From the NCBI GenBank assembly GCA_947173955.1, contig CAMWHE010000001.1, positions 1-64,000 of the forward strand: a DNA stretch of 64,000 nucleotides, given 5' to 3'. Below the pieces are notes generated by a model that made no database searches, was not told the origin of the DNA, and saw only the letters and a program-made list of their open reading frames with translations. Source of the stretch: an uncultured Bacteroidales bacterium. Lineage in GTDB: Bacteria > Bacteroidota > Bacteroidia > Bacteroidales > Muribaculaceae. The translations under genes and the position numbers were made by a program. This document shows, in pieces, positions 46,945-55,495 of this stretch (positions are counted from its first letter, which is position 1; each line of letters begins with the position of its first letter).

Positions 46945-48429
46945 ATGAAACACATCAAGACCATCAGCTTATCACTTGTAGGCATTGCATTGATAAGTCT
47001 TTGCTGTTCTAGCAAAACACAATCGCCAAGCGTATCTGAGGATATTAACCATACTGAGTCACGGCATACGGCCACTAATATCAGAGGCGGCTTGGACTTC
47101 ACTGAGGCTGCCGAATCGACTGTAAACGGCGTAGTCAGTGTGAAAAGCTTCGGTAAGACCGGCGGTTCATCTCAATACGACTACCAATCTGACCCATTTT
47201 TTGAATTCTTCTTCGGTCCTCAGGCGCGTCCAAGACAGAAACAGGAGCCCCGCGAGATGCAGACCGGCCTCGGATCCGGCGTCATTGTCACATCCGACGG
47301 CTATATTGTGACCAACAATCATGTAGTCAACGGAGCATCCCGACTTGAAATAACGCTAAACGATAACCGTACATTTGACGCGACACTCATCGGCGCCGAC
47401 CCCGCAACTGATATTGCCCTTCTTAAGATAGAAGCAAACGATCTCCATGTAATTCCATGGGGAAATTCCGATGATCTGAAAATCGGTGAATGGGTTCTTG
47501 CTGTAGGCAATCCTTTCGGATTCACATCCACAGTCACTGCTGGTATTGTCAGCGCGAAAGCGCGAAATATCAGCACTATAACTAAAACTGGCAACAGCGG
47601 CTCCATTGAGTCATTCATACAGACTGATGCCGCTGTCAATCCCGGTAACTCAGGGGGAGCTCTGGTAAATCTCGATGGCGAGCTTATTGGCATTAATACT
47701 GCCATTTACTCCCAGACAGGCAACTACTCAGGCTCTTCATTCGCTATTCCGACCTCGATTGTAAAAAAAGTAGTAAGCGACATATCTGACTTTGGCATGG
47801 TACAACGTGCAGTCCTCGGTATCCGGTTTGCGGAGCTGTCGCCAGAATTAGCTAAGGAAAAAGGTATTACTGCGACTATATCCGGCCTATATGTCGGATC
47901 TGTAGTGGATGGCAGTAGCGCTGAAACCGCCGGAATTGTCGAGGGAGATGTCATAATAGCCATTGACAAAGCTCCTATCACCAATACAGCGCAGATGCAG
48001 GAAGCCATGGCTCTGCACCGTCCCGGCGACAAAATAACCATTACATTAATCAGGGATAATGCACAGAAATCTGTCGAGGCGACACTGCTGAACATGGACG
48101 GCACACAGACTGTGACGAAAGCCGGCGATATCAAATCATTGGGGTGTGAACTTGAATCACTCTCAACTGCGGAAATGAAGAGGCTGAATCTGAAATACGG
48201 CGTACGCGTCAAGTCACTCAGCGATGGTAAATTCAAAGATGCCGGCATGAAACCCGGATTTATTATCCTTGATATAAACAATATGGCTGTCAGCAGTGCA
48301 GATGATGTGAAGACTATTTACGACGCAATAGTTTCCGATAATGATTATGACCATGTAATGTTCATTACAGGCACTTATCCTGCCGGCAAGCGCCGAGTCT
48401 ACTATGCCGTAGATCTCGCTGAGGAATAA
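46945..48429 (+). CDS. htrA: Do-family (HtrA/DegP) serine protease
   Basis: I start at 46945 (MKHIKTISLSLVG), which gives a signal sequence; earlier in-frame ATGs lie in the leader. The 494-residue periplasmic protease/chaperone has a trypsin-like domain with His126 (NNHVV), Asp156 (TDIALL) and Ser236 (GNSGGAL), then two PDZ domains. The LISLCCSS segment could be a lipobox (Cys20 or 21), so it may be a lipoprotein. It degrades misfolded envelope proteins. Confidence 0.94.
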   Translation: MKHIKTISLSLVGIALISLCCSSKTQSPSVSEDINHTESRHTATNIRGGLDFTEAAESTVNGVVSVKSFGKTGGSSQYDYQSDPFFEFFFGPQARPRQKQEPREMQTGLGSGVIVTSDGYIVTNNHVVNGASRLEITLNDNRTFDATLIGADPATDIALLKIEANDLHVIPWGNSDDLKIGEWVLAVGNPFGFTSTVTAGIVSAKARNISTITKTGNSGSIESFIQTDAAVNPGNSGGALVNLDGELIGINTAIYSQTGNYSGSSFAIPTSIVKKVVSDISDFGMVQRAVLGIRFAELSPELAKEKGITATISGLYVGSVVDGSSAETAGIVEGDVIIAIDKAPITNTAQMQEAMALHRPGDKITITLIRDNAQKSVEATLLNMDGTQTVTKAGDIKSLGCELESLSTAEMKRLNLKYGVRVKSLSDGKFKDAGMKPGFIILDINNMAVSSADDVKTIYDAIVSDNDYDHVMFITGTYPAGKRRVYYAVDLAEE

Positions 48430-48446
48430 CAGCAACATAATACTTA

Positions 48447-48480
48447 TTATGCGGAGTCCGTCGATGACAGGCTCCGTATT
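48447..48480 (+). terminator. terminator after htrA
   Basis: TATGCGGAG pairs with CTCCGTA (one G-U), with partial pairing inside, then ATTATTATT. Confidence 0.6.
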
Positions 48481-48588
48481 ATTATTACAATATTTTGACA
48501 AATATTTGGACGATCCGGCAATTTTTACACTTTATCCGCGTCATATTAGAAAATATACACTTTAAAAATTATTCCACTATATCATCAC

Positions 48589-49542
48589 ATGGACAATATC
48601 CTTGAAGTTTACCACGTCAGCAAGCATTTTTCCTCAAAGACGGCGCTGGATGATGTATCGCTTAACGTACCCCGTGGATCGGTCTACGGACTCCTCGGGC
48701 CTAACGGCGCCGGCAAGACCACATTAATCAGAATTATCAATTATATTACCGCTCCTGACTCCGGTAAAATAATTTTTGACGGACATGAATTGACCGCCGA
48801 CGATGTTGCATCTATCGGTTATCTTCCGGAAGAAAGAGGTCTTTATAAAAAAATGAAAGTTGGTGAACAAGCCATATTCTTTGCTCGCCTTAAAGGGATG
48901 ACAAAACGTGATGCAGAGCAGTCGCTTCACCAGTGGTTTGAAAAATTTGAGATCAGCGACTGGTGGAATAAAAAAGTTGAAGAGCTGTCAAAAGGCATGG
49001 CTCAAAAAGTACAGTTCATTGTTACAGTACTCCACCGCCCCAAGCTTCTGATATTCGACGAGCCATTCTCAGGTTTTGACCCCATAAATGCCAATCTGCT
49101 GAAGAATGAGATTATGGAGCTACATAAACAAGGCTCCACCGTAATATTCTCGACACATAACATGGCCAGTGTGGATGCCCTCTGCGATGAGATAACCTTA
49201 ATCAATGACTCCCGCAATATTTTATCGGGAAATGTGGCGGAAATACGACGCCGCGAATGGGGCAACCGCTACAGCATCCAATTCTCGGGCGATGCCGGAG
49301 AAGTCATGCGGCGTTCCGCACCGCTTACTGACCGCTTTGATCTGCTTCCGGCTGAAACAGACGGACTGCATACAGCAGTCATCGTGCCTGCAGCTGGCGG
49401 AGCCATCCGTCCGGTCATACAGGAGATAAATTCCTGCAGCGATATACTTTCGATCCAGCCCGTAATGCCGACCATGGAGGATATATTTATCTCTACCGTC
49501 AACACATATAACGCTAAACACAACATAAACGTCGAACAATGA
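48589..49542 (+). CDS. ABC exporter ATP-binding protein (NatA-like)
   Basis: The 317-residue subunit has Walker A GPNGAGKTT (37-45), signature LSKGMAQKVQ in place of LSGGQ, Walker B LLIFDEPFSGFDP and the switch His in STHNM. A C-terminal domain of about 90 residues follows. It is coupled by a 4-base overlap (ATGA) to the permease. The pair is of the NatAB/ABC-2 type; the substrate cannot be inferred. Confidence 0.93.
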   Translation: MDNILEVYHVSKHFSSKTALDDVSLNVPRGSVYGLLGPNGAGKTTLIRIINYITAPDSGKIIFDGHELTADDVASIGYLPEERGLYKKMKVGEQAIFFARLKGMTKRDAEQSLHQWFEKFEISDWWNKKVEELSKGMAQKVQFIVTVLHRPKLLIFDEPFSGFDPINANLLKNEIMELHKQGSTVIFSTHNMASVDALCDEITLINDSRNILSGNVAEIRRREWGNRYSIQFSGDAGEVMRRSAPLTDRFDLLPAETDGLHTAVIVPAAGGAIRPVIQEINSCSDILSIQPVMPTMEDIFISTVNTYNAKHNINVEQ

Positions 49543-50846
49543 AATCGAAAATAGGCATTATCATATCGCGTGAGTATCTACAGCGCGTACGCAAAAAGAG
49601 TTTTATAATCACCACAATAGCAACTCCTATCCTACTGCTGGTGCTGATGTGCCTGCCGGCTCTTCTGATGAATGTCAATATGACATCCGTAAAAGAAGTC
49701 GGAGTAATCGACCCGACCGGTAAAATTGCGGAAAAGCTTGTCGACAGTCCGATCGCCAATTTTACCCGTCTCGACATTAATCCTGATTCACTCTCAAATG
49801 AAGCCGGATTTGATGCATTCCTGATACTTCCTGCCAATGTCATCGAGCGTCCTGTCGGCATCAGCCTCTACTCGCGCGATGCAAGCACTATGCTGCTTGA
49901 AAGCTATATCACTCAATCGCTTGACGACATTATCGAACAGGAACGCCTGGAAGCCATGGATATGGGAAATCTAAAGAGCGTGCTCAAGGAGATTGAAGTC
50001 AACTCATCACTACATACATTCAAGCTTAACGATAGCAATGAGGTCGTAAATTCATCTTCAACAATCAGCTACATCATCGGCATAATAATGTCGGCGGTGC
50101 TTTATTTCTTCCTGCTGATGTACGGACAGATGGTTATGACAAGCATAGTTGAAGAAAAGAGCAATCGTGTCCTTGAACTGATAGTAACCTCCGTCAAGCC
50201 GATGCAGATTATGATGGGTAAAATCATCGGAGTAGGATGTGTAGCTGTAACCCAGCTCGCAGTGTGGGCATTTATCATCATAGGCGCATCAATGACTCTC
50301 CTGCCGATGATTATATCCCCGGAAATAGCCGGTGAAGTTACTGCGATGGGAAACGGGACACTCGATTTCAGTCAGGCGTCGATGGATATCGAAGGACTGC
50401 AGGCGCTATCTATCGCAGGAGATACAGGCTACCTGATCGGCATCTTCGGATGGCTGCTCCTTTTCCTTGTCGGTGGCTTCCTGCTTTACGCAGCAATCTA
50501 TGCCGCAATCGGTTCGGCAGTCGAAAACGTACAGGATGGCTCACAGCTTCAGGCATTCATTCTCATTCCTTTGATAATCGGATTCTTCGCATCAACGACT
50601 GTCGCTGCCAATCCTGAATCCGGACTTGCTTTCTGGCTGTCAGTTATTCCGTTCACAGCGCCGATGGTTATGATGACAAGAATACCCTTCGATATACCAG
50701 TCGGAGAGATAATTCTCTCACTCGCGATACTGTATGCTTCATTTATAGTAATGGTATGGCTCGCAGGAAAAATCTATAGAGTAGGCATATTCATGTATGG
50801 CAAGAAGCCGACTATTAAAGATCTTATTCGCTGGGCAAGATATTGA
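49539..50846 (+). CDS. ABC-2 family permease (NatB-like)
   Basis: The 435-residue membrane subunit has one N-terminal transmembrane helix (about 22-42), a large extracytoplasmic domain (about 45-185) and five or six C-terminal helices, with the ABC-2 motif EEKSNRVLELIVTSVKPMQIMMGK. It pairs with the ATPase upstream. Sodium export is known for NatAB but is only a name here. Confidence 0.9.
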   Translation: MKSKIGIIISREYLQRVRKKSFIITTIATPILLLVLMCLPALLMNVNMTSVKEVGVIDPTGKIAEKLVDSPIANFTRLDINPDSLSNEAGFDAFLILPANVIERPVGISLYSRDASTMLLESYITQSLDDIIEQERLEAMDMGNLKSVLKEIEVNSSLHTFKLNDSNEVVNSSSTISYIIGIIMSAVLYFFLLMYGQMVMTSIVEEKSNRVLELIVTSVKPMQIMMGKIIGVGCVAVTQLAVWAFIIIGASMTLLPMIISPEIAGEVTAMGNGTLDFSQASMDIEGLQALSIAGDTGYLIGIFGWLLLFLVGGFLLYAAIYAAIGSAVENVQDGSQLQAFILIPLIIGFFASTTVAANPESGLAFWLSVIPFTAPMVMMTRIPFDIPVGEIILSLAILYASFIVMVWLAGKIYRVGIFMYGKKPTIKDLIRWARY

Positions 50847-50901
50847 AGCAAATAAAAAAGTTTAAATTCGGCTAATAAAAGGAAACAAAAGCGCAAAAAC
50901 C

Positions 50902-50934
50902 TTGCCTGAGTTTGTTATCTTTTTTGTAAATTTG
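50902..50934 (+). promoter_or_regulatory. promoter of rpoD
   Basis: TTG (50902-50904), 22 bases, TAAATTTG (50927-50934). The spacing is 2 bases longer than usual. The leader is about 20 bases. Confidence 0.65.
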
Positions 50935-50959
50935 CGACTTGATATAAATCAAACGAAGA

Positions 50960-51820
50960 ATGAGACAACTTAAAATCACAAAATCTATCACCAACCGCGA
51001 GAGCCAGTCTCTCGATAAATACCTTCAGGAGATAGGTAAAGAGGATCTGATAACCGTAGAAGAAGAAGTAGAACTTGCACAACGCATCAAGCAGGGCGAT
51101 CAGGCTGCGCTTGAAAAACTGACACGTGCCAATCTGCGCTTTGTTGTCTCTGTGGCCAAGCAATATCAGAATCAGGGACTAAGTCTCCCCGACCTTATTA
51201 ATGAAGGCAACCTCGGACTGATAAAGGCAGCCCAGAAATTTGACGAGACCCGTGGCTTTAAATTCATCTCATACGCTGTATGGTGGATTCGCCAGTCGAT
51301 ACTCCAGGCGCTTGCCGAACAATCACGTATTGTCCGACTGCCGCTCAACCAGGTAGGTTCACTTAATAAGATCAGCAAAGCTCTTTCTAAATTTGAGCAG
51401 GAAAACGAGCGTCGTCCGTCCCCTGAGGAACTTGCACAGACACTTGATGTACCGGTAGAAAAAATCGCCGACACTCTCAAGGTTTCAGGACGCCATATTT
51501 CTGTTGACGCCCCCTTCGTAGAAGGTGAAGACAATAGCCTTCTCGACGTATTGACTAACGACGATTCCCCCATGGCAGATGCCTCCCTTAATCAGGAGTC
51601 ACTGGCTAAAGAAGTTGACCGCGCACTCAATCAGCTTCATGAGCGTGAGCGCGAGATCCTCAAGATGTTTTTCGGAATCGGTTGTCAGGAGATGACACTT
51701 GAGGAGATCGGCGACAAGTTTGACCTTACACGCGAACGCGTGCGTCAGATTAAGGAAAAAGCGATCCGCCGCCTTAAAGGACAGAAGAGCAAATTGCTTC
51801 AGGCATATCTCGGTCAATAA
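50960..51820 (+). CDS. rpoD: primary sigma factor RpoD
   Basis: The 286-residue sigma-70 factor has the short Bacteroidetes form with almost no region 1.1. Region 2 contains [16 protein letters not shown] and [15 protein letters not shown], region 3 follows, and region 4 holds the helix-turn-helix [20 protein letters not shown]. It directs transcription from TAnnTTTG promoters, many of which are seen in this window. A bidirectional terminator follows. Confidence 0.97.
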   Translation: MRQLKITKSITNRESQSLDKYLQEIGKEDLITVEEEVELAQRIKQGDQAALEKLTRANLRFVVSVAKQYQNQGLSLPDLINEGNLGLIKAAQKFDETRGFKFISYAVWWIRQSILQALAEQSRIVRLPLNQVGSLNKISKALSKFEQENERRPSPEELAQTLDVPVEKIADTLKVSGRHISVDAPFVEGEDNSLLDVLTNDDSPMADASLNQESLAKEVDRALNQLHEREREILKMFFGIGCQEMTLEEIGDKFDLTRERVRQIKEKAIRRLKGQKSKLLQAYLGQ

Positions 51821-51840
51821 ATCACGTAAGATAGATACAA

Positions 51841-51872
51841 AAAAAAGCGATGCTGAGTAGCATCGCTTTTTT
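51841..51872. terminator. bidirectional terminator after rpoD
   Basis: AAAAAAGCGATGCT (51841-51854) pairs perfectly with AGCATCGCTTTTTT (51859-51872), loop GAGT. It also ends the convergent membrane-protein gene at 51889. Confidence 0.95.
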
Positions 51873-51888
51873 AATAGTTAATTTTCTT

Positions 51889-52458
51889 TTATTTTTTCTT
51901 AAGCACTTCTACAGCATCCTTTGTATTATTTGCGATAGCGGCGATAGCCAGAATCAACTCAGCAGAATAGCGGAGGAAAACGATAATCAGGTAACCGAGG
52001 ATAGCACCTCCGAACAATTCTATCAGACCGAGCTTAAATGCCTCAGGACTATCAAATACAAGAATAACAATAGTAAGAATACCACTGCACACACCCAGAT
52101 ATGCAATCAGAAGACCTAGATACTCGCCTATTGTACGGATAAGGCTGGCAACTACAGGAATTGCGATAAAACGTGTCTCATCGAAACGTTCATTTTTTAG
52201 GTCGCCGGCGCGACGGAACCAGAACATAAGGCTGAAAACACAGGCTGCGAGAAGTACAAGCACCATCATAATGGTATAAAACTTAGAAGCTCCTGACATA
52301 TAAGAAAAACTGTCAAAATTATCTACGATCTTGACAATCCCGAAAACGCACAGTGCAACGCCGATAGCATAATACAGATACATCAGAGGCTGCTTGAAAA
52401 GCTTGCCTGAATCAAGGAAATTGAACACCGGGTTCAGATACTTTGTAATTTGTTCCAT
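51889..52458 (-). CDS. membrane protein of unknown function
   Basis: The 189-residue protein has hydrophobic segments at about 28-48, 60-80, 100-132 and 140-175 (the last two possibly each two helices), and a charged C-terminus KDAVEVLKKK. No catalytic motif is seen and I do not recognise the family. It is convergent with rpoD and transcribed alone. Confidence 0.75.
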   Translation of the reverse strand: MEQITKYLNPVFNFLDSGKLFKQPLMYLYYAIGVALCVFGIVKIVDNFDSFSYMSGASKFYTIMMVLVLLAACVFSLMFWFRRAGDLKNERFDETRFIAIPVVASLIRTIGEYLGLLIAYLGVCSGILTIVILVFDSPEAFKLGLIELFGGAILGYLIIVFLRYSAELILAIAAIANNTKDAVEVLKKK

Positions 52459-52718
52459 GATAAATAAAAAATTTAAAATGTGATTAAAAATGTAAGTCGT
52501 CGAGTAAAACGATGCAAATATAGGGAATAATCCGAACGGTGTTAATAACTTTATGTAAAAATTTAGATATCACAATGAAAAATTAGCGTTTGTATTAATG
52601 ATTGTTAAATCCAAAATAACTAATTTTGCATCGTAATCTGATTCTTTCTCTCTAGGGTCAGTAACGAGGGAACAATTATTTATCACTTTATTTTCATCAA
52701 CCAAACCATCCAATCATT
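52459..52718. other. intergenic region upstream of the TonB-dependent receptor
   Basis: 260 bases between divergent genes. A -7 box for the receptor lies at 52621-52628, leaving a leader of about 85 bases. I see no recognisable riboswitch. Confidence 0.5.
52621..52628 (+). promoter_or_regulatory. -7 box of the receptor-lipoprotein operon
   Basis: TAATTTTG; the nearest TTG upstream (52602-52604) is 16 bases away, shorter than usual. Confidence 0.55.
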
Positions 52719-55478
52719 ATGAAGAGACTCCTTCTCTTAGCCAGCACAGTCTGGCTGGTGTGTCTGGCCGCTGTGGCAGCACCCAACATCGATTGCGTCG
52801 GCGTTGTAGTGGATGAGCAGAACGAACCCATGGTAGGCGCTACTGTCAAGGCCGTAGGTTCCAATGCTGCATGTGCTACTGACATCGACGGTATGTTCAA
52901 ACTGAGCGTTCCTGCCAATTGCAAGACACTCAAGATTACTTTTGTAGGTTACAAAAGTGTCGAAGTAGCAGCCAAAGCAAATGTAGGTACCGTAGTCATG
53001 ACAGCCGACAGCAATATGCTGGAGGACGTAGTCGTTACTCAGTCTGTAGGCCGTACCCGCCTGACTCCCGTAGCTATGTCAACAATCGGTGCCGAACAGC
53101 TTGAATTCAAGCTGGGCAATCAGGAACTCCTCGAAGTCCTGAAGACTACCCCCGGTGTGTATACCCGCTCCGAAGGTGGCGGCTGGGGCGATGCCAAAAC
53201 ACGTATGCGTGGTTTCCAGAGCGAAAATGTTGCAATGCTTATCAACGGTATACCCGTCAACGACATGGAATGGGGTGGCGTGTATATGAGCAACTGGGCC
53301 AACCTTTCTGACGTTGCTTCCAGCATTCAGACTCAGCGTGGTCTCGGTGCGACAATCGTTTCAACCCCCTCTATCGGCGGTACTATCAACATCACCACAC
53401 GCACTATTGATGTTGAGAAAGGCGGTAGTCTCTGGTACGGTATGGGTAACGACGGCATGAATCAGATCGGCTTCAAGCTTTCGACAGGTCTCATGAAGAA
53501 TGGCTGGGCTCTCACAGTCATGGGCTCCCGCAAATGGGCTGACGGCTACGTTCAGGGAACAGCTTACGAAGCCTATTCATGGTTCTTCAACGTCACAAAA
53601 CGTATCAACGACAAGCACCAGATCGGACTCACCGGATTCGGCGCACCTCAGTGGCACGACCAGCGTAACTATAACAACGGTCTGACAATCGAGGGCTGGC
53701 AAAGCGTCCGCGACTATATGAACGATGAAAGCCCCTATCGCTACAACCCCACATTCGGTTATCGCAAAAACGGCGAAACTTACAACTCTAACCACAACTT
53801 CTATCACAAGCCTCAGATCGCTCTCAACCACATCTGGCAGATCGACAAGACTTCATCACTCTCTACATCTTTCTATCTCTCGATCACATCAGGCGGCGGA
53901 CGTACAGGCCTGGGGCGCTCGGTTGTCAATCCCGACGGATCCAAGACAAGCTACTCATCTTCCTGGTATGGCGCCAACAACGGTGTCCTCAATATGCAGT
54001 TCCGCACTCCGGAAGGATATTATGACTATGCTGCAGTCGAAGAGATGAACGCCAAATCTACGACCGGTTCTAACATGGTAATCGGCAAACAGCTCAACTC
54101 TCATGAGACTTACGGCCTTATATCTTCTTATAAGAAAGAACTCAATCTGAAGAACGGCGACAAGATCAACTTCACCGGCGGTCTTGACCTCCGCTACTAT
54201 GTAGGCCACCACAAGACTATCATCTCCGACCTCTTCGGCGGCGAATACTATATTGACAATTCCAACCGTCAGAACGTACAGCCCTATAACAATGCCGTAT
54301 ATAACAACACTAACACGGCATGGGTCTACGAACACCTCCATGTAGGTGACGTTGTCAACCGCAACTACGATGGCTTTACCTGTCAGGAAGGTATATACGG
54401 ACAGGCCGAATATACACTGCTTGACAACAAACTCAACCTCGTGCTCTCAGGCGCACTTAACAACAACACCTACTGGCGCGAAGACTTCTATTACTACGAT
54501 GCAGCTAACTCCCGCTCGGAGACCAAGAACTTTATCGGCGGAACTGTCAAAGGTGGTGTCAACTACAATATCGACCGCCACAACAATGTGTTCTTCAACG
54601 GCGGCTACATCTCTCGTGCTCCCTTCTTCAGCTACGGTGTGTTCCTTAGCTCACAGCGCTCCAACATCACGAATCCCGACGCTCTCAATGAGAAGGTCGG
54701 ATCAGTGGAAATCGGCTACGGCTACCACTCTCCCAAACTCGCCATCGACGTCAATGCATACTACACCAAGTGGATGGACCGTACCATGAGCAAGGGTGAA
54801 CAGATTGACCCCTCTATAGCTCAGGACGGTTCTACCTACTATTACTTCGCTATGTCAGGCGTAGATGCACGCCACATGGGTGTAGAAGTAAGTGTCAAGT
54901 ATAAACCCGTCAAGTGGGTTGAATTTGACGGCATGCTGTCTCTCGGCGACTGGCAGTGGGATTCTAACGCAACCGGCTACTTCTACAATCAGAACGGTGC
55001 TCCTCTTGCCAACCTCAACGGTACAATCGCCTCCGGCATTCTTGCTGAGGATCACCTTCACGCAACGCTTGAGCAGAAAGGCGTAAAGGTAAGCGGCTCA
55101 GCCCAGACAACCGGTTCGCTCGGTGTGACATTCCACCCCTTCAAGGGCTTTCGCATCGGTGCTGACTGGATCGCTTATGCACGCAACTACAGCGATATCT
55201 CGCTGAACTCAAGCAACCTCCAGAACGGCAAAGTACTCAAACCAGGCACTCCCTGGAGAATTCCATGGGGCAATCAGCTCGATATGAATGCAAGCTACAA
55301 ATTTGTCATCGGTGGTCTGGACGCTACTCTCTACGGTAATGTCAACAACCTCTTCGGCTACAACTTTGTTACACAGGCTCAGACTGACCTCGGTGCCGTA
55401 GGTACTTGGAGCAACGCCAACCGCGTATTCTATTCATTCGGTCGCACATACAGCCTCAAGCTTAAAATTAACTTCTAA
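52719..55478 (+). CDS. TonB-dependent receptor with N-terminal carboxypeptidase-regulatory-like domain
   Basis: The 919-residue outer-membrane transporter has a signal peptide (1-20), a carboxypeptidase-regulatory-like module (about 25-95, VGATVKAVGSNAACATDIDG), a TonB-box region, a plug (about 110-230, RMRGFQSENVAMLINGIPVND) and a 22-strand-type barrel ending in LKLKINF. It is not a SusC with a SusD partner; the next gene, 17 bases downstream, is a different lipoprotein. The substrate is unknown. Codon use here looks more GC-rich and biased than in nearby genes, suggesting high expression. Confidence 0.93.
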   Translation: MKRLLLLASTVWLVCLAAVAAPNIDCVGVVVDEQNEPMVGATVKAVGSNAACATDIDGMFKLSVPANCKTLKITFVGYKSVEVAAKANVGTVVMTADSNMLEDVVVTQSVGRTRLTPVAMSTIGAEQLEFKLGNQELLEVLKTTPGVYTRSEGGGWGDAKTRMRGFQSENVAMLINGIPVNDMEWGGVYMSNWANLSDVASSIQTQRGLGATIVSTPSIGGTINITTRTIDVEKGGSLWYGMGNDGMNQIGFKLSTGLMKNGWALTVMGSRKWADGYVQGTAYEAYSWFFNVTKRINDKHQIGLTGFGAPQWHDQRNYNNGLTIEGWQSVRDYMNDESPYRYNPTFGYRKNGETYNSNHNFYHKPQIALNHIWQIDKTSSLSTSFYLSITSGGGRTGLGRSVVNPDGSKTSYSSSWYGANNGVLNMQFRTPEGYYDYAAVEEMNAKSTTGSNMVIGKQLNSHETYGLISSYKKELNLKNGDKINFTGGLDLRYYVGHHKTIISDLFGGEYYIDNSNRQNVQPYNNAVYNNTNTAWVYEHLHVGDVVNRNYDGFTCQEGIYGQAEYTLLDNKLNLVLSGALNNNTYWREDFYYYDAANSRSETKNFIGGTVKGGVNYNIDRHNNVFFNGGYISRAPFFSYGVFLSSQRSNITNPDALNEKVGSVEIGYGYHSPKLAIDVNAYYTKWMDRTMSKGEQIDPSIAQDGSTYYYFAMSGVDARHMGVEVSVKYKPVKWVEFDGMLSLGDWQWDSNATGYFYNQNGAPLANLNGTIASGILAEDHLHATLEQKGVKVSGSAQTTGSLGVTFHPFKGFRIGADWIAYARNYSDISLNSSNLQNGKVLKPGTPWRIPWGNQLDMNASYKFVIGGLDATLYGNVNNLFGYNFVTQAQTDLGAVGTWSNANRVFYSFGRTYSLKLKINF

Positions 55479-55495
55479 TTACAGGAATAACAGTT

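Noticed and set aside
47724-48281. 185-codon minus-strand open frame inside htrA
   Set aside because: It is antisense to the PDZ region of a complete protease gene, with no start signal.
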